Shown here: in pieces, positions 43,799-52,205 of the stretch | How the letters are laid out: the number at the start of each line of letters is the position of its first letter | How positions within the stretch are numbered: position 1 is the first letter of the stretch | NCBI GenBank assembly: GCA_964633815.1 | Contig: CAZWHW010000005.1 | Coordinates: forward strand, 25,081-89,080 | DNA from: CALKZN01 sp964633815 | Lineage (GTDB): Bacteria > Pseudomonadota > Gammaproteobacteria > Arenicellales > Arenicellaceae | DNA: 64,000 bases | Direction of reading: 5' to 3' | Notes under the pieces: generated by a model | Database searches by the model: none | What the model saw: the letters and a program-made list of their open reading frames with translations, nothing else | Told to the model about the DNA's origin: nothing | Made by a program: the position numbers and the translations under genes

Positions 43799-45172
43799 AT
43801 GGCTCAAGAAATCCGACGTAAGTTTAAGCGAATTTTTATTGTTCGCGCTGTTTTGCTGGCATTTCTAGCTGTGTTATCCGTGGTTTTTTCTACGCTTACG
43901 CTAGAACAGTTTATGATTAAGAGCGCACTTCAATCTGAATCAGATTATTTTTGGGAAAATTATTCGCAAGATTCTACGATACGTGCACCTAATACGTGGA
44001 ACTTGAAAGGATTCTTTTTAGCGGATCAAGTCTTACCCAAGCAAGAAATAAACACCTTAAAAAGTTTTTTAATGCTGGAGTCGGCAGAAATATTCAGCCC
44101 CGGTCATGACCATCAATCATTGCATGATGCGCGATCTGTTTTTGCGGCAATTCAAACAGGATTTACTCATTTAAAGCACCAACCAGGTTACACATTATTG
44201 CATAAAACCACTCAAGACGGGCAGTCGTTAATTTTGGTATTTGATGGCGAAAATGTTCGTAGTTTAGCGATATTTTTAGGTTTAATTCCACTCCTGTTAT
44301 TTCTATTAATCAGTTATCTCTTGGTGTGCTTGATTTATACCAAAGCTAAAGAAGTTTTGTCGCCAATTACATGGCTGGCAGATAAGTTTGGCGACTTTAA
44401 TCCTGTTAGTGCCAATATGCCGACTATTGATTTGAATGAGATGCCAAGTGATGCCGATTATGAAGCCACAGTGCTGGCGGAATCATTATCAAAATATGTT
44501 CAAAGAATTGAACAGTTTGTCAGCCGAGAACGTGCTTTTACCCGTGATGTCAGCCATGAACTACGTACTCCGCTTACAGTGATCAAGATGGCCACTGAAG
44601 TGATGGAAGCTAATCAGTCTTTAAGTGATATCGATCAAAAAACGTTAGGAAGGATTAAAGGGGCAGGTAAAGATATGCTCGAATTAGTTGAGGTGTTTTT
44701 AATTCTTGCTCGTGAATCGGATAACCAGTTGGAAGAGACAATTGTTGATATTGATGAAGTAATTGAGCATGAGTTATTGCAATCTAAGTCATTGCTTCAA
44801 GATAAAGATGTGCAAGTGCTTGTCAAAAACAATGGAGAATTAGAATTAAAATCATCGGTAAAAATAGTAGAAGTGTTAATTGGAAACCTTATCCGTAATG
44901 CGTTCAAATACACTGAAATAGGCTCTGTAACTATCGAGATTGACACCAATAGCATCGCTATTATTGATACGGGAATTGGTATGACAGAAAGTCAGGTTAA
45001 TCAAATATTTAAACCTTATTTTCAAGCTGGAGCCAGACCTGAAGGTGGGCATGGAGTAGGTTTGGCGATTGTCAAACGTATCTCAGATCGTTTTAATTGG
45101 CCTGTTAAGTTTCACAGCCAACCGAATAAGGGCACGACAGTTATTGTGGAGTTTCCAGTTGGAAGTGTTTAG
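43799..45172 (+). CDS. Sensor histidine kinase (second system)
   Basis: 457 aa: helix about 14-33, a periplasmic domain of about 120 residues, helix about 155-178, then the kinase core. H-box RDVSHELRTPL, N-box GNLIRNAFKYTEIG, G1 DTGIGM and G2 GHGVGLAIV are all present. A recognisable HAMP domain is weak or absent. It pairs with the regulator at 43062-43751. Its stop codon overlaps that of the convergent DUF1295 gene by 4 bp. What it senses cannot be told. Confidence 0.9.
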   Translation: MAQEIRRKFKRIFIVRAVLLAFLAVLSVVFSTLTLEQFMIKSALQSESDYFWENYSQDSTIRAPNTWNLKGFFLADQVLPKQEINTLKSFLMLESAEIFSPGHDHQSLHDARSVFAAIQTGFTHLKHQPGYTLLHKTTQDGQSLILVFDGENVRSLAIFLGLIPLLLFLLISYLLVCLIYTKAKEVLSPITWLADKFGDFNPVSANMPTIDLNEMPSDADYEATVLAESLSKYVQRIEQFVSRERAFTRDVSHELRTPLTVIKMATEVMEANQSLSDIDQKTLGRIKGAGKDMLELVEVFLILARESDNQLEETIVDIDEVIEHELLQSKSLLQDKDVQVLVKNNGELELKSSVKIVEVLIGNLIRNAFKYTEIGSVTIEIDTNSIAIIDTGIGMTESQVNQIFKPYFQAGARPEGGHGVGLAIVKRISDRFNWPVKFHSQPNKGTTVIVEFPVGSV

Positions 45173-45945
45173 GTTTTTTTAGGTGGCCAAGGAAAAAAAG
45201 TGCTAGTAGTTTTTTGGTAGTGCCTATAATCGTCGCCACGACTTTTCAAGGCTTGTTGTTCAGTAAATGGAATGCCTGTGATATACCAAAGAAATAAGAA
45301 CATACAAACGGGAGCTAGCCACAACCAATAACCATGATGCATTCCTATGGCGAGTATGGGATAAGCGAACCAGTGTACCCATTCAAAAAAGTAGTTTGGA
45401 TGACGAGAATATTTCCATAAACCCTGACGACAGGTTTTGCCTTTGTTATCAGGATCACTGCGAAATAAATGTAATTGATGGTCTGCTTGATATTCACCAA
45501 TAAATGCAATTACCATAATAATGGTAGCAATGATCATTGCGAATGTAGATGGGTTTTGATGATGGGCGACTAACCACATGGGAAAACTAAATAGCACGAT
45601 TAAGCCAGCTTGAAAGGTGAAAAATGGCGCATGAAACCAGTTGGTTTTATTACCATAAAGGTTTCTGACATGTGCATAACGACCATCTTCAGGTTCAGAT
45701 AACATTCGCAAGAAAATATGTAAGCCAAGCCTAAAAAACCAAGCACCTGATAATAAGGCAATGAGCATTCGAATTTCGCCTACCCCATTCGCACTTGCGG
45801 CAAAATAGAGACTGGCAGTCATGATACCAAAGGCCCAAATAGCGTCCACGATTCCTGCATTTTTTTTCTTAGTTTGGTATAGAAATCCTAAGAACATGGC
45901 GACTAGTGCCACAATCGCAACGTGTAAAAGTAAATCAGTATTCAT
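45169..45945 (-). CDS. DUF1295 membrane protein (steroid-reductase / ICMT-like fold)
   Basis: A 258 aa membrane protein with about seven helices. The C-terminal signature GLWKYSRHPNYFFEWVHW and the ending EQQALKSRGDDYRHYQKTTSTFFPW are typical of DUF1295, related to 5-alpha-steroid reductases and isoprenylcysteine methyltransferases, which bind NADPH or a methyl donor at this place. It is the last gene of the leftward lipid cluster and may reduce or methylate an acyl chain; this is inference. The start is the ATG at 45945, two codons inside a TTG. Confidence 0.85.
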   Translation of the reverse strand: MNTDLLLHVAIVALVAMFLGFLYQTKKKNAGIVDAIWAFGIMTASLYFAASANGVGEIRMLIALLSGAWFFRLGLHIFLRMLSEPEDGRYAHVRNLYGNKTNWFHAPFFTFQAGLIVLFSFPMWLVAHHQNPSTFAMIIATIIMVIAFIGEYQADHQLHLFRSDPDNKGKTCRQGLWKYSRHPNYFFEWVHWFAYPILAIGMHHGYWLWLAPVCMFLFLWYITGIPFTEQQALKSRGDDYRHYQKTTSTFFPWPPKKT

Positions 45946-45951
45946 TGTCAA

Positions 45952-46476
45952 TTATTGCGTAGTTTCAATGTTTGAGAAGAAGCGTTCAAAGTGTGTAAAT
46001 AAAGGCATGACAATTGCCCATGAGAGGCTTAAAAGAACATTGATCATAAATAATCCTTGCGGATAGCTTAATGCGCCTAATTTACTGCCAGCATAATACG
46101 AAAGCGGGGCGCCAAGTGCGCCAAATAAAATAGCGAAGCAAATGCTTTTTTTCAGCCATGCCAAACTATGATTAATACATAAAGCGAGTGTTATCCATAG
46201 CAATATAATCCAAATTGGTGCGACTAATGGTATCGACAGTTTAAATTCAATTAAACCAGTAGCTTGCCATAAACTATCTAACAATAAACCTGTCAGGATA
46301 GCGAAAACTATCAGAGCAAGATCATTCTTGTGACGCCGTTTTGGAGATAGTTGCCACCAGCAAAATGCTGCGACCATCAAAATGGTAGGTAGTAATATTT
46401 CATTAGTGGCACCAATCACTGCAATTAACCAAATCACTTGAAAAGCAATAAAGTTAATGACCTTGTTTACATTCAT
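45952..46476 (-). CDS. DUF2878 membrane protein
   Basis: A 174 aa protein with four to five membrane helices (starting MNVNKVINFIAFQVIWLIAV). I recognise the DUF2878 pattern from its usual place beside DUF1295, Cfa and DUF1365 genes. The function is unknown. The frame is open further upstream into the methyltransferase gene, but the ATG at 46476 begins the membrane protein and leaves a 25-bp gap to that gene. Its stop is 6 bp from the DUF1295 ATG. Confidence 0.82.
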   Translation of the reverse strand: MNVNKVINFIAFQVIWLIAVIGATNEILLPTILMVAAFCWWQLSPKRRHKNDLALIVFAILTGLLLDSLWQATGLIEFKLSIPLVAPIWIILLWITLALCINHSLAWLKKSICFAILFGALGAPLSYYAGSKLGALSYPQGLFMINVLLSLSWAIVMPLFTHFERFFSNIETTQ

Positions 46477-46501
46477 CAATGCTATTTTATTGTTTGTAAA
46501 C

Positions 46502-47746
46502 CTAGGCTTTGCGGAAATGAATTTGCACATCACTGATGCTGCGTTCGGAAAAACCGCCTTCGCAATAACATAAGTAAAATTCCCACATACGAATAAAGCG
46601 ATCATCAAAGTTTTGGGATTTAACTTGTTCGATGTTAGCAAAAAAGCGTTGGCGCCAATCTTTCAAAGTCGTTGCATAGCTGAGTCCAATATCGAGCAAA
46701 TTCTCCATAATTAGTGCTTGTTTACCCGCTGCCGCACAGATCACGCTAACGCAAGGAATGAAACTTCCTGGGAAAATAAAACGTTTGATGAAATCGACTT
46801 CTTTGAGTGATTGTTCATAACGATGGTCTTGTAACGTAATTGCCTGAATCAATGCTTCACCTTTGGGTTTTAAGGCCTTGGCAATCGTATGAAAGTAAGT
46901 GTCTAAATATTGATTGCCAACAGCCTCAATCATTTCAATAGAAACCACTTTGTCGTAGCTTTCGTTGATGTCTCGGTAATCACGCAATTCAACGTTCACC
47001 AGACCTTGTAAGCCTTCTTTTTGAATTAAAGCTTGGGCTTCATTGAATTGTTCTTTTGAGATAGTGATCGTGGTGACTTTACACCCAGTTGATTTGGCTG
47101 CATAACACGCAAAGCCGCCCCAACCAGAACCAATTTCTAGCACATGGTCGTTGCTGTTGATATTTAACTGTTTGCAAATAGTCGCTAATTTCCGAGTGGA
47201 TGCAGCGTGTAAATTGTCGCCTGATTCATAGATATAAGATGAATACATCATGCGTTCGTCCAAGAATAAACGAAAAAATTCATTGCCTAAATCATAGTGT
47301 GCAGCAATATTTTTACGACTTCCTTCCAGCGAATTTTCATTCTTTTTATGCCATTTACGTAAAACCCAAGTGGCTGCAGTTGCAATACCGCTATCAAACT
47401 CATCTATTAAGTTAGTATTTCGCGCCATTATGCGAATGACTTGGGTTAGATCGTCCGTTTGCCATCTGCCATCAATATAAGCTTCTGCAGCGGCATTTGT
47501 GCCGCCTAAAGCTATGTCTTGATAGCATTGTAGATCATTGAAATGAATATGTGCACATAAGTCTGCAGCTGAACTGATTTGGCCAATTTGAATTTGACCA
47601 TCTGAGTCGGTGATTGTTAATTGTGAGGCTTGTATTTTCTCTAGCCGTTTTAAGACTTGTGATTTATAGAAACCAAAACTTTTGTTTGTGGTTTTGATAT
47701 CTCCTATGGTGGTGGAATCAGCGATGTTATCAATTTTGCTATTCAT
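46502..47746 (-). CDS. Cyclopropane-fatty-acyl-phospholipid synthase-like methyltransferase
   Basis: SAM-dependent enzyme acting on double bonds of phospholipid acyl chains. The SAM motif is LEIGSGWGG (203-211), with the Cfa signatures AAHYDLGNEFF and IEMIEAVGNQYLDTYF (Glu274 fits Glu239 of E. coli Cfa). In E. coli Cfa, Cys139 and His266 belong to the bicarbonate site. Here they are Ser170 (MMYSSYIY) and Gln301 (LIQAIT). The enzyme may therefore methylate rather than cyclopropanate, or work without bicarbonate. 414 aa from the ATG at 47746, chosen for its AAGGTG site. Neighbours are DUF1365 and DUF2878 genes. Confidence 0.9.
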   Translation of the reverse strand: MNSKIDNIADSTTIGDIKTTNKSFGFYKSQVLKRLEKIQASQLTITDSDGQIQIGQISSAADLCAHIHFNDLQCYQDIALGGTNAAAEAYIDGRWQTDDLTQVIRIMARNTNLIDEFDSGIATAATWVLRKWHKKNENSLEGSRKNIAAHYDLGNEFFRLFLDERMMYSSYIYESGDNLHAASTRKLATICKQLNINSNDHVLEIGSGWGGFACYAAKSTGCKVTTITISKEQFNEAQALIQKEGLQGLVNVELRDYRDINESYDKVVSIEMIEAVGNQYLDTYFHTIAKALKPKGEALIQAITLQDHRYEQSLKEVDFIKRFIFPGSFIPCVSVICAAAGKQALIMENLLDIGLSYATTLKDWRQRFFANIEQVKSQNFDDRFIRMWEFYLCYCEGGFSERSISDVQIHFRKA

Positions 47747-47752
47747 ACTTTT

Positions 47753-47758
47753 CACCTT
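47753..47758 (-). promoter_or_regulatory. Ribosome binding site that fixes the Cfa-like start
   Basis: AAGGTG on the minus strand lies 6 nt before the ATG at 47746. It favours this start over the in-frame ATG at 47785, which overlaps the end of the DUF1365 gene. Confidence 0.75.
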
Positions 47759-47765
47759 ATCAAAC

Positions 47766-48569
47766 CTATTCACTTGGATGGTCATAGAATGGCACTTTTT
47801 TCAGCCATAACTTCAGAGCATTCCAATAAATTCCCCACAAAACTTTTCCGCATAAGAATGGAAACTTGAATGGCAGCATGTTGGCATTTTTTTGATTTAG
47901 TGATTCTTTTTTAAGTGCCATATTGGCATAAAACTTGAGCGGGGCTAAATGCTGTTCTGTTGCTTTATCAAAGAGTTCCATGTGAATTAGAATCGAGTGT
48001 TCTTTTACTTGATAATGCCATTGATAGAACATATTCATTGGCATAAACGGAGACACATGAAAAACTTTATCAAAATGGAAGCTATGTTTGTTCTTTTTCT
48101 TTATTTCATCTCCGATCATATCATCCTCGTGTGAAAGTTCGGTTTGTTTTGCTTGTTGGCTACTTAGTACATCATGAACATAACAATGGCGTTCATTCCA
48201 TGGGGTGTTGTTAATATCAGCAAGAATAAAGCGTAATTGTTGTTGTTCGTCAAAGCAAAAATAAAAGCTGACAGGGTTGTAGCAATAGCCCCAAGAGCGC
48301 AAATTCGTTAATAAAAATACTTTGCCTGTGAAAGTTTGCCCAGTGTCGCTGGTAATTTCATTAATCACCGTTTGTTTCAGGTCTTTTTCGCCGGGCAGAT
48401 AATCTTTGCGATAAAAAGCAATTGCATTGAATTTTTCGATTGACCACCACCGAGAATGTTTAGCTAAAGAAGGAATATCATCTAGGTCAATCCATGCCTG
48501 TGCTATGGAATAATCCAATTTATGCGGTTTAGGTAAAAAACGTTCATGCGTAACTTTGCCTACAAACAA
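47766..48569 (-). CDS. DUF1365 family protein
   Basis: A 267 aa protein with the family core GKVTHERFLPKPHKLDY, LLTNLRSWGYCYNPVSFYFCFD, NTPWNERHCYV, VFHVSPFMPMNMFYQW and a C-terminal membrane-associated Lys-rich stretch. DUF1365 genes usually sit between an FAD amine-oxidase-like gene and a Cfa-like gene, as here; the biochemical role is not known. The start is uncertain: TTG 48569 is used, and the frame is open to 48623 without an ATG or GTG, so a TTG or a rarer codon must serve. Confidence 0.85.
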   Translation of the reverse strand: MFVGKVTHERFLPKPHKLDYSIAQAWIDLDDIPSLAKHSRWWSIEKFNAIAFYRKDYLPGEKDLKQTVINEITSDTGQTFTGKVFLLTNLRSWGYCYNPVSFYFCFDEQQQLRFILADINNTPWNERHCYVHDVLSSQQAKQTELSHEDDMIGDEIKKKNKHSFHFDKVFHVSPFMPMNMFYQWHYQVKEHSILIHMELFDKATEQHLAPLKFYANMALKKESLNQKNANMLPFKFPFLCGKVLWGIYWNALKLWLKKVPFYDHPSE

Positions 48570-48624
48570 GCTATGTGGGCTAATAGTTTGTTCATGTGGT
48601 CTAGGTGATTTTTGTTCAACGTGT

Positions 48625-49881
48625 TTAATTTGAATATCGCTCCATTAAAATATCTGCGGCTTCATAGCCAGTACGGGCACCGTCTTCGTGAAAAGCCCAA
48701 CCCCAATAAGCACCAGCAAAAGCTGTTCGATTTTCTCCATTTATCTCGGGCAAACGTTTTCTGGCCGCCACACTTTGTGTGGTGTAACTGGGGTGTTGGT
48801 AATGACGTTTTTTTAAAATTTTATCAGGATTAATGTCGCGCGTTTCATTTAAGCTGACAAAAAAATTGTTTGAATTATTCAAACCTTGTAATTCGTTCAT
48901 CCAATAGGTTGCTGAGCATCGGTCTTGGTTGTTAGATGAAACACAAGTGTTCCAGCTGGCCCATGCTAGAGGATTTTTTGGCATGACTTTTTCATCAGTG
49001 TGGATAGTGACATCATTAGTTTCAAAGTCGATAGCAGTTAAAATTTCACGTTCAGTAGTGGATGGTTTTTGCAATGAGATATACGCTTGGTCTGCATGGC
49101 AGGCCAAGACTACTGCGTCAAAATATTCAGGTTTTGCGCTGGCTGAATGAATCAACACGCGATTTTCTTCACGGATGATAGTGGTTACTCCACAGTTTAG
49201 TCGCCAGGTGCAGTGTTTCAGTTGTTTTTTTAGTTTGTGTTGATATTCAAATGAACCGTTTTGCAGCACTTGCCAGATGGGTCTATCCGTCAGTTTCAAC
49301 ATGCCATGTGCTTGCATGTATTCAACTAGATAACGAATGGGATAAAACTTAACTAAGGCAATAGGTGTAGACCATAAGGCGCTAATCATTGGATAAATAT
49401 GATCTTCTCTAAACGTTTTTGAATAGTGGTTGCTTGAAAAGTAATCGTTTGCGGTGATGGAATCGTCAGTGTTCTGCAAAATTTTCTTGCCTGATTGATA
49501 GAAGCGAACGATATCCACGAGCATTTGATAAAACTTGGGTGACAGCAGGTTATGACGCTGACAGAAGAGTTTGTTCAAATTGGTTGCGTTATAAATAAGT
49601 CCAGTGGCTGTATTGCTGGCACTGAAACTCATTTTAGTGGGTTTAGAATCAATACCAAGTTCATCTAGCATGTGGCTAAAATGAGGATAAAACTCTCGAG
49701 CAAAGACAATAAAGCCACTATCAATATTGATGCTTTCTCCATTAATTTTAAATTGATGCGTATCAGTGTGACCACCAAAATAATTAGCTTTTTCAAAGAT
49801 GGTTGTTTGATGACCTGCTTTATCAAGATGGAATGCAGCGCTTACACCTGCGATGCCACTGCCAACGATTGCAATTTTCAT
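48625..49881 (-). CDS. FAD-dependent amine-oxidase-like oxidoreductase
   Basis: A flavoprotein of 418 aa with the dinucleotide fold VGSGIAGVSAAFHLDKAGH and GGHTDTHQF at the N-terminus, the substrate/flavin region NIDSGFIVF, and the C-terminal FAD contact FAGAYWGWAFHEDG. It belongs to the class of predicted NAD/FAD-binding proteins found beside DUF1365 and Cfa-like genes; related genes in other bacteria are tied to fatty-acid modification and light or singlet-oxygen responses. The stop codon lies 55 bp before the DUF1365 start. Confidence 0.88.
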   Translation of the reverse strand: MKIAIVGSGIAGVSAAFHLDKAGHQTTIFEKANYFGGHTDTHQFKINGESINIDSGFIVFAREFYPHFSHMLDELGIDSKPTKMSFSASNTATGLIYNATNLNKLFCQRHNLLSPKFYQMLVDIVRFYQSGKKILQNTDDSITANDYFSSNHYSKTFREDHIYPMISALWSTPIALVKFYPIRYLVEYMQAHGMLKLTDRPIWQVLQNGSFEYQHKLKKQLKHCTWRLNCGVTTIIREENRVLIHSASAKPEYFDAVVLACHADQAYISLQKPSTTEREILTAIDFETNDVTIHTDEKVMPKNPLAWASWNTCVSSNNQDRCSATYWMNELQGLNNSNNFFVSLNETRDINPDKILKKRHYQHPSYTTQSVAARKRLPEINGENRTAFAGAYWGWAFHEDGARTGYEAADILMERYSN

Positions 49882-49890
49882 AAACGTAGG

Positions 49891-50811
49891 TTACTTAGCG
49901 GATGCAATGGCGCTGTGTATTTGTTCCTTGCTTGGTCCTTTATTTATATCCCAAATAATGCCTAGTTTTTCTAAGACCAGTAACCCGTAATAACTGAGAT
50001 CAATTTCCCACCAATGTAAACCCTGACGAGCTGATCCAGGAAATTTATGATGGTTATTATGCCAACCTTCACCGAAGGTAATTAACGCTAAGATAAAGCT
50101 GTTTTTACTTTCATCTCGTGTTTTAAAACGAGGTTTACCAATGACATGTGCGAGTGAATTGATGACAAATGTGCCATGAAAAACGAAAATGGTAGAAATA
50201 ACATAGGCCCATACAAACATTTGCCAGCCGCTCGTTCCTAAACTTGGAAAGAATACATTTAAAAAAAATCCTATTGAAAATGTCAGTAAAGCAAACAGAA
50301 AAGGGACGACTACATCAAACCTGTCTAGCCAAGTTAATTCGGGAAATTTGGCAAAATCCTGAATTCTTTCAAAATTGGTCTTGAAATTCTTTTTGCTTAA
50401 AAACCAGCCCATATGACTCCACAAAAAACCTGTTTGTTTAGGGGAGTGTATATCAGAAGGTTTGTCGGAATGAACATGATGATGACGATGATTCGAAGCC
50501 CACCACAGAGGACCTCGTTGCGTCGCAGCAGCACCTATGATCGCGAAAATAAATTGAGCTGCACGGCTAGTTTTAAATGTTTTATGTGAAAAGTAGCGAT
50601 GATAAAAGGCCGTAATACCAAACATCCTTAAAGCGTAGAAAAAAATAGCGAACCCGAGTGCAATAGGACTCCATCCTACCCAGAAGACTGCAAAGATACT
50701 TAGGTGTAATACAATAAATGGAATGATTCTACTCCAATCAATCGTATCATCATTAGATTCTTCGACCGCATTTGAATCGATCCACTTTATAAAGGATAAA
50801 AAAGGGTTCAT
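49891..50811 (-). CDS. Membrane acyl-lipid / acyl-CoA desaturase
   Basis: Di-iron desaturase of 306 aa with the three histidine boxes HRYFSH, HRHHHVH and HNNHH in the right order and four main membrane helices, as in delta-9 stearoyl-CoA-desaturase-like proteins. WWASNHRHHHVHSDKPSD and FGEGWHNNHHKFPGSARQG are typical. It would place the double bond that the Cfa-like enzyme then modifies. It is first in the leftward cluster, 9 bp before the FAD oxidoreductase, and divergent from the NTF2-like gene. Confidence 0.93.
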   Translation of the reverse strand: MNPFLSFIKWIDSNAVEESNDDTIDWSRIIPFIVLHLSIFAVFWVGWSPIALGFAIFFYALRMFGITAFYHRYFSHKTFKTSRAAQFIFAIIGAAATQRGPLWWASNHRHHHVHSDKPSDIHSPKQTGFLWSHMGWFLSKKNFKTNFERIQDFAKFPELTWLDRFDVVVPFLFALLTFSIGFFLNVFFPSLGTSGWQMFVWAYVISTIFVFHGTFVINSLAHVIGKPRFKTRDESKNSFILALITFGEGWHNNHHKFPGSARQGLHWWEIDLSYYGLLVLEKLGIIWDINKGPSKEQIHSAIASAK

Positions 50812-50862
50812 GTATTTTAAATATTAAATTTTTTTTGATTAAAAACTGCTGCAAATGATGAA

Positions 50863-50908
50863 AATGTGAAAATTGCAAACACATGCTTATTGACTCATAC
50901 TTCACATT
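50863..50908. promoter_or_regulatory. Inverted repeat in the divergent intergenic region of the lipid cluster
   Basis: AATGTGAA (50863-50870) and TTCACATT (50901-50908) are exact inverted copies 30 nt apart, in the 117-bp gap between the desaturase and NTF2-like start codons. They could be half-sites for a regulator acting on both directions. A TTGACT at 50890-50895 may be a -35 box, but its spacing to TATATT (50917) is too long. Confidence 0.35.
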
Positions 50909-50928
50909 ACAAAAACTATATTCTAGAT

Positions 50929-51510
50929 ATGAAAAAGACATACAAGATTATTAGTTTATTGGTTTTAGCAACAGGAGTTTTATTGCTTATAGGTTATATG
51001 ACTACAGTGAAAGATCCAACCTATGTTGATAATTATAAGCAAGCATTGCAAGCTGAATCAATTGATCTTGAAGCTGCTGGCATTTCTTCTGAATGGGTTG
51101 GTCAGCATTTTTCCTCGGTGATGAATCATTTTAAATCAGCGGATGTGAAAGAACGTGCTGCAACAGCATTTGCAGAACAGATTTATTTTAATGATACCTG
51201 GCATACCCATCGAAATCCCGAAGAGCTCGGAGATTATTTGCAGCGAACTGGTGAAAAAGTTAGCTTTATTGAGGTGCTGGTTGATGATGTGGTTATCAGT
51301 AAAAGGAATGCTTATGTCCGTTGGAGTATGTCTATTATTGTCGACAAGAAAAATAAGCCTATCAATTCCGTTGGAATGACGCATTTGCGTTTTGATGAGG
51401 ACAAAAAAATTGTAACATACCAAGATTACTGGGATGGCATTGAGGGGTTTTATCGCACTTTACCGATTATTGGTGGCATTCTAGAAATGATTAGAAAAAA
51501 ACTCGGTTAA
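50929..51510 (+). CDS. NTF2-like (SnoaL-type) membrane-anchored protein
   Basis: A 193 aa protein with one N-terminal helix (about 7-25) and an NTF2-like alpha+beta domain, recognised by FNDTWHTHRNPEELGDYLQR and the C-terminal MTHLRFDEDKKIVTYQDYWD. Such genes accompany DUF1365/Cfa-like clusters in other bacteria; the function is unknown. The ATG at 50929 begins the signal-anchor; an upstream ATG at 50866 would cross the inverted repeat. It is divergent from the desaturase, and its stop overlaps that of the DUF1499 gene by 4 bp. Confidence 0.8.
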   Translation: MKKTYKIISLLVLATGVLLLIGYMTTVKDPTYVDNYKQALQAESIDLEAAGISSEWVGQHFSSVMNHFKSADVKERAATAFAEQIYFNDTWHTHRNPEELGDYLQRTGEKVSFIEVLVDDVVISKRNAYVRWSMSIIVDKKNKPINSVGMTHLRFDEDKKIVTYQDYWDGIEGFYRTLPIIGGILEMIRKKLG

Positions 51511-52019
51511 AACGTCTGTTCTAGGCGCTCAAACAATTTACGTATATTTGCAATATTGGCTCCAAAGTCGGCTCTACCAGTACGTGAGCTCGATTTGGCA
51601 TTAACGATAAAACCGTTTTCGGCATTAATGTTGATGCCAATATATAAATCATCGATGAAATTAAATGTTTTGCTTGCGGTAGTGAAATGTAATAAATGTT
51701 CGTATTCACTGGTTTGTTCAAGTTTTTTACTAGTTTCTTGAAATTGATAATCCAGAGATTCAGCTGTTTTAATTAGTTGATGGGTGAATTGACTCAGTTC
51801 AGCAGTGTTCCAATTAAAGTATTTTGGTAATAGTTCAGGGAATAGGGAGTTTTCATCTGTTTCAGCTGAATTTTTACTTAAAAATAGTTTTAATCTAGTT
51901 ACTGTTCCAGGAGATTGAGTGAGTGAGGTGCCATTTTTAAAAATCGTTCCAATACCGATAAGTAAATAGCTAATTACTAGAATTAAAAAGATGGCAATGA
52001 TGGTTCCTAGAATTTTCAT
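51507..52019 (-). CDS. DUF1499 family membrane-anchored protein
   Basis: 170 aa with an N-terminal helix (about 3-27) and a domain ending in VNAKSSSRTGRADFGANIANIRKLFERL, the signature of DUF1499. The conserved SxSRxGxxDxGxNxxRI-like stretch is clear. The function is unknown. It is convergent with the NTF2-like gene with overlapping stops, and sits at the edge of the lipid cluster. Confidence 0.82.
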   Translation of the reverse strand: MKILGTIIAIFLILVISYLLIGIGTIFKNGTSLTQSPGTVTRLKLFLSKNSAETDENSLFPELLPKYFNWNTAELSQFTHQLIKTAESLDYQFQETSKKLEQTSEYEHLLHFTTASKTFNFIDDLYIGININAENGFIVNAKSSSRTGRADFGANIANIRKLFERLEQTF

Positions 52020-52205
52020 ATTGTGCAGTCTAAGTCATTTCAAAAGGGCAAGATAGCTAAAGTCATTTTTCTAAGTACAAAAATTTAATCTTTTGGTAGC
52101 ATTTTCATCGGATTATTAGTTGAGTTTTCAGTAGACTTAAATTATCAGCTTAAGTAATTTTTTTCTGCTAAATAATTACTTGGTTTAAAAATTTTACTTT
52201 TAATT

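Noticed and set aside
46477..46641. Long N-terminus for the DUF2878 gene reaching into the Cfa-like gene
   Set aside because: The added residues are out-of-frame Cfa-like coding sequence with no support.
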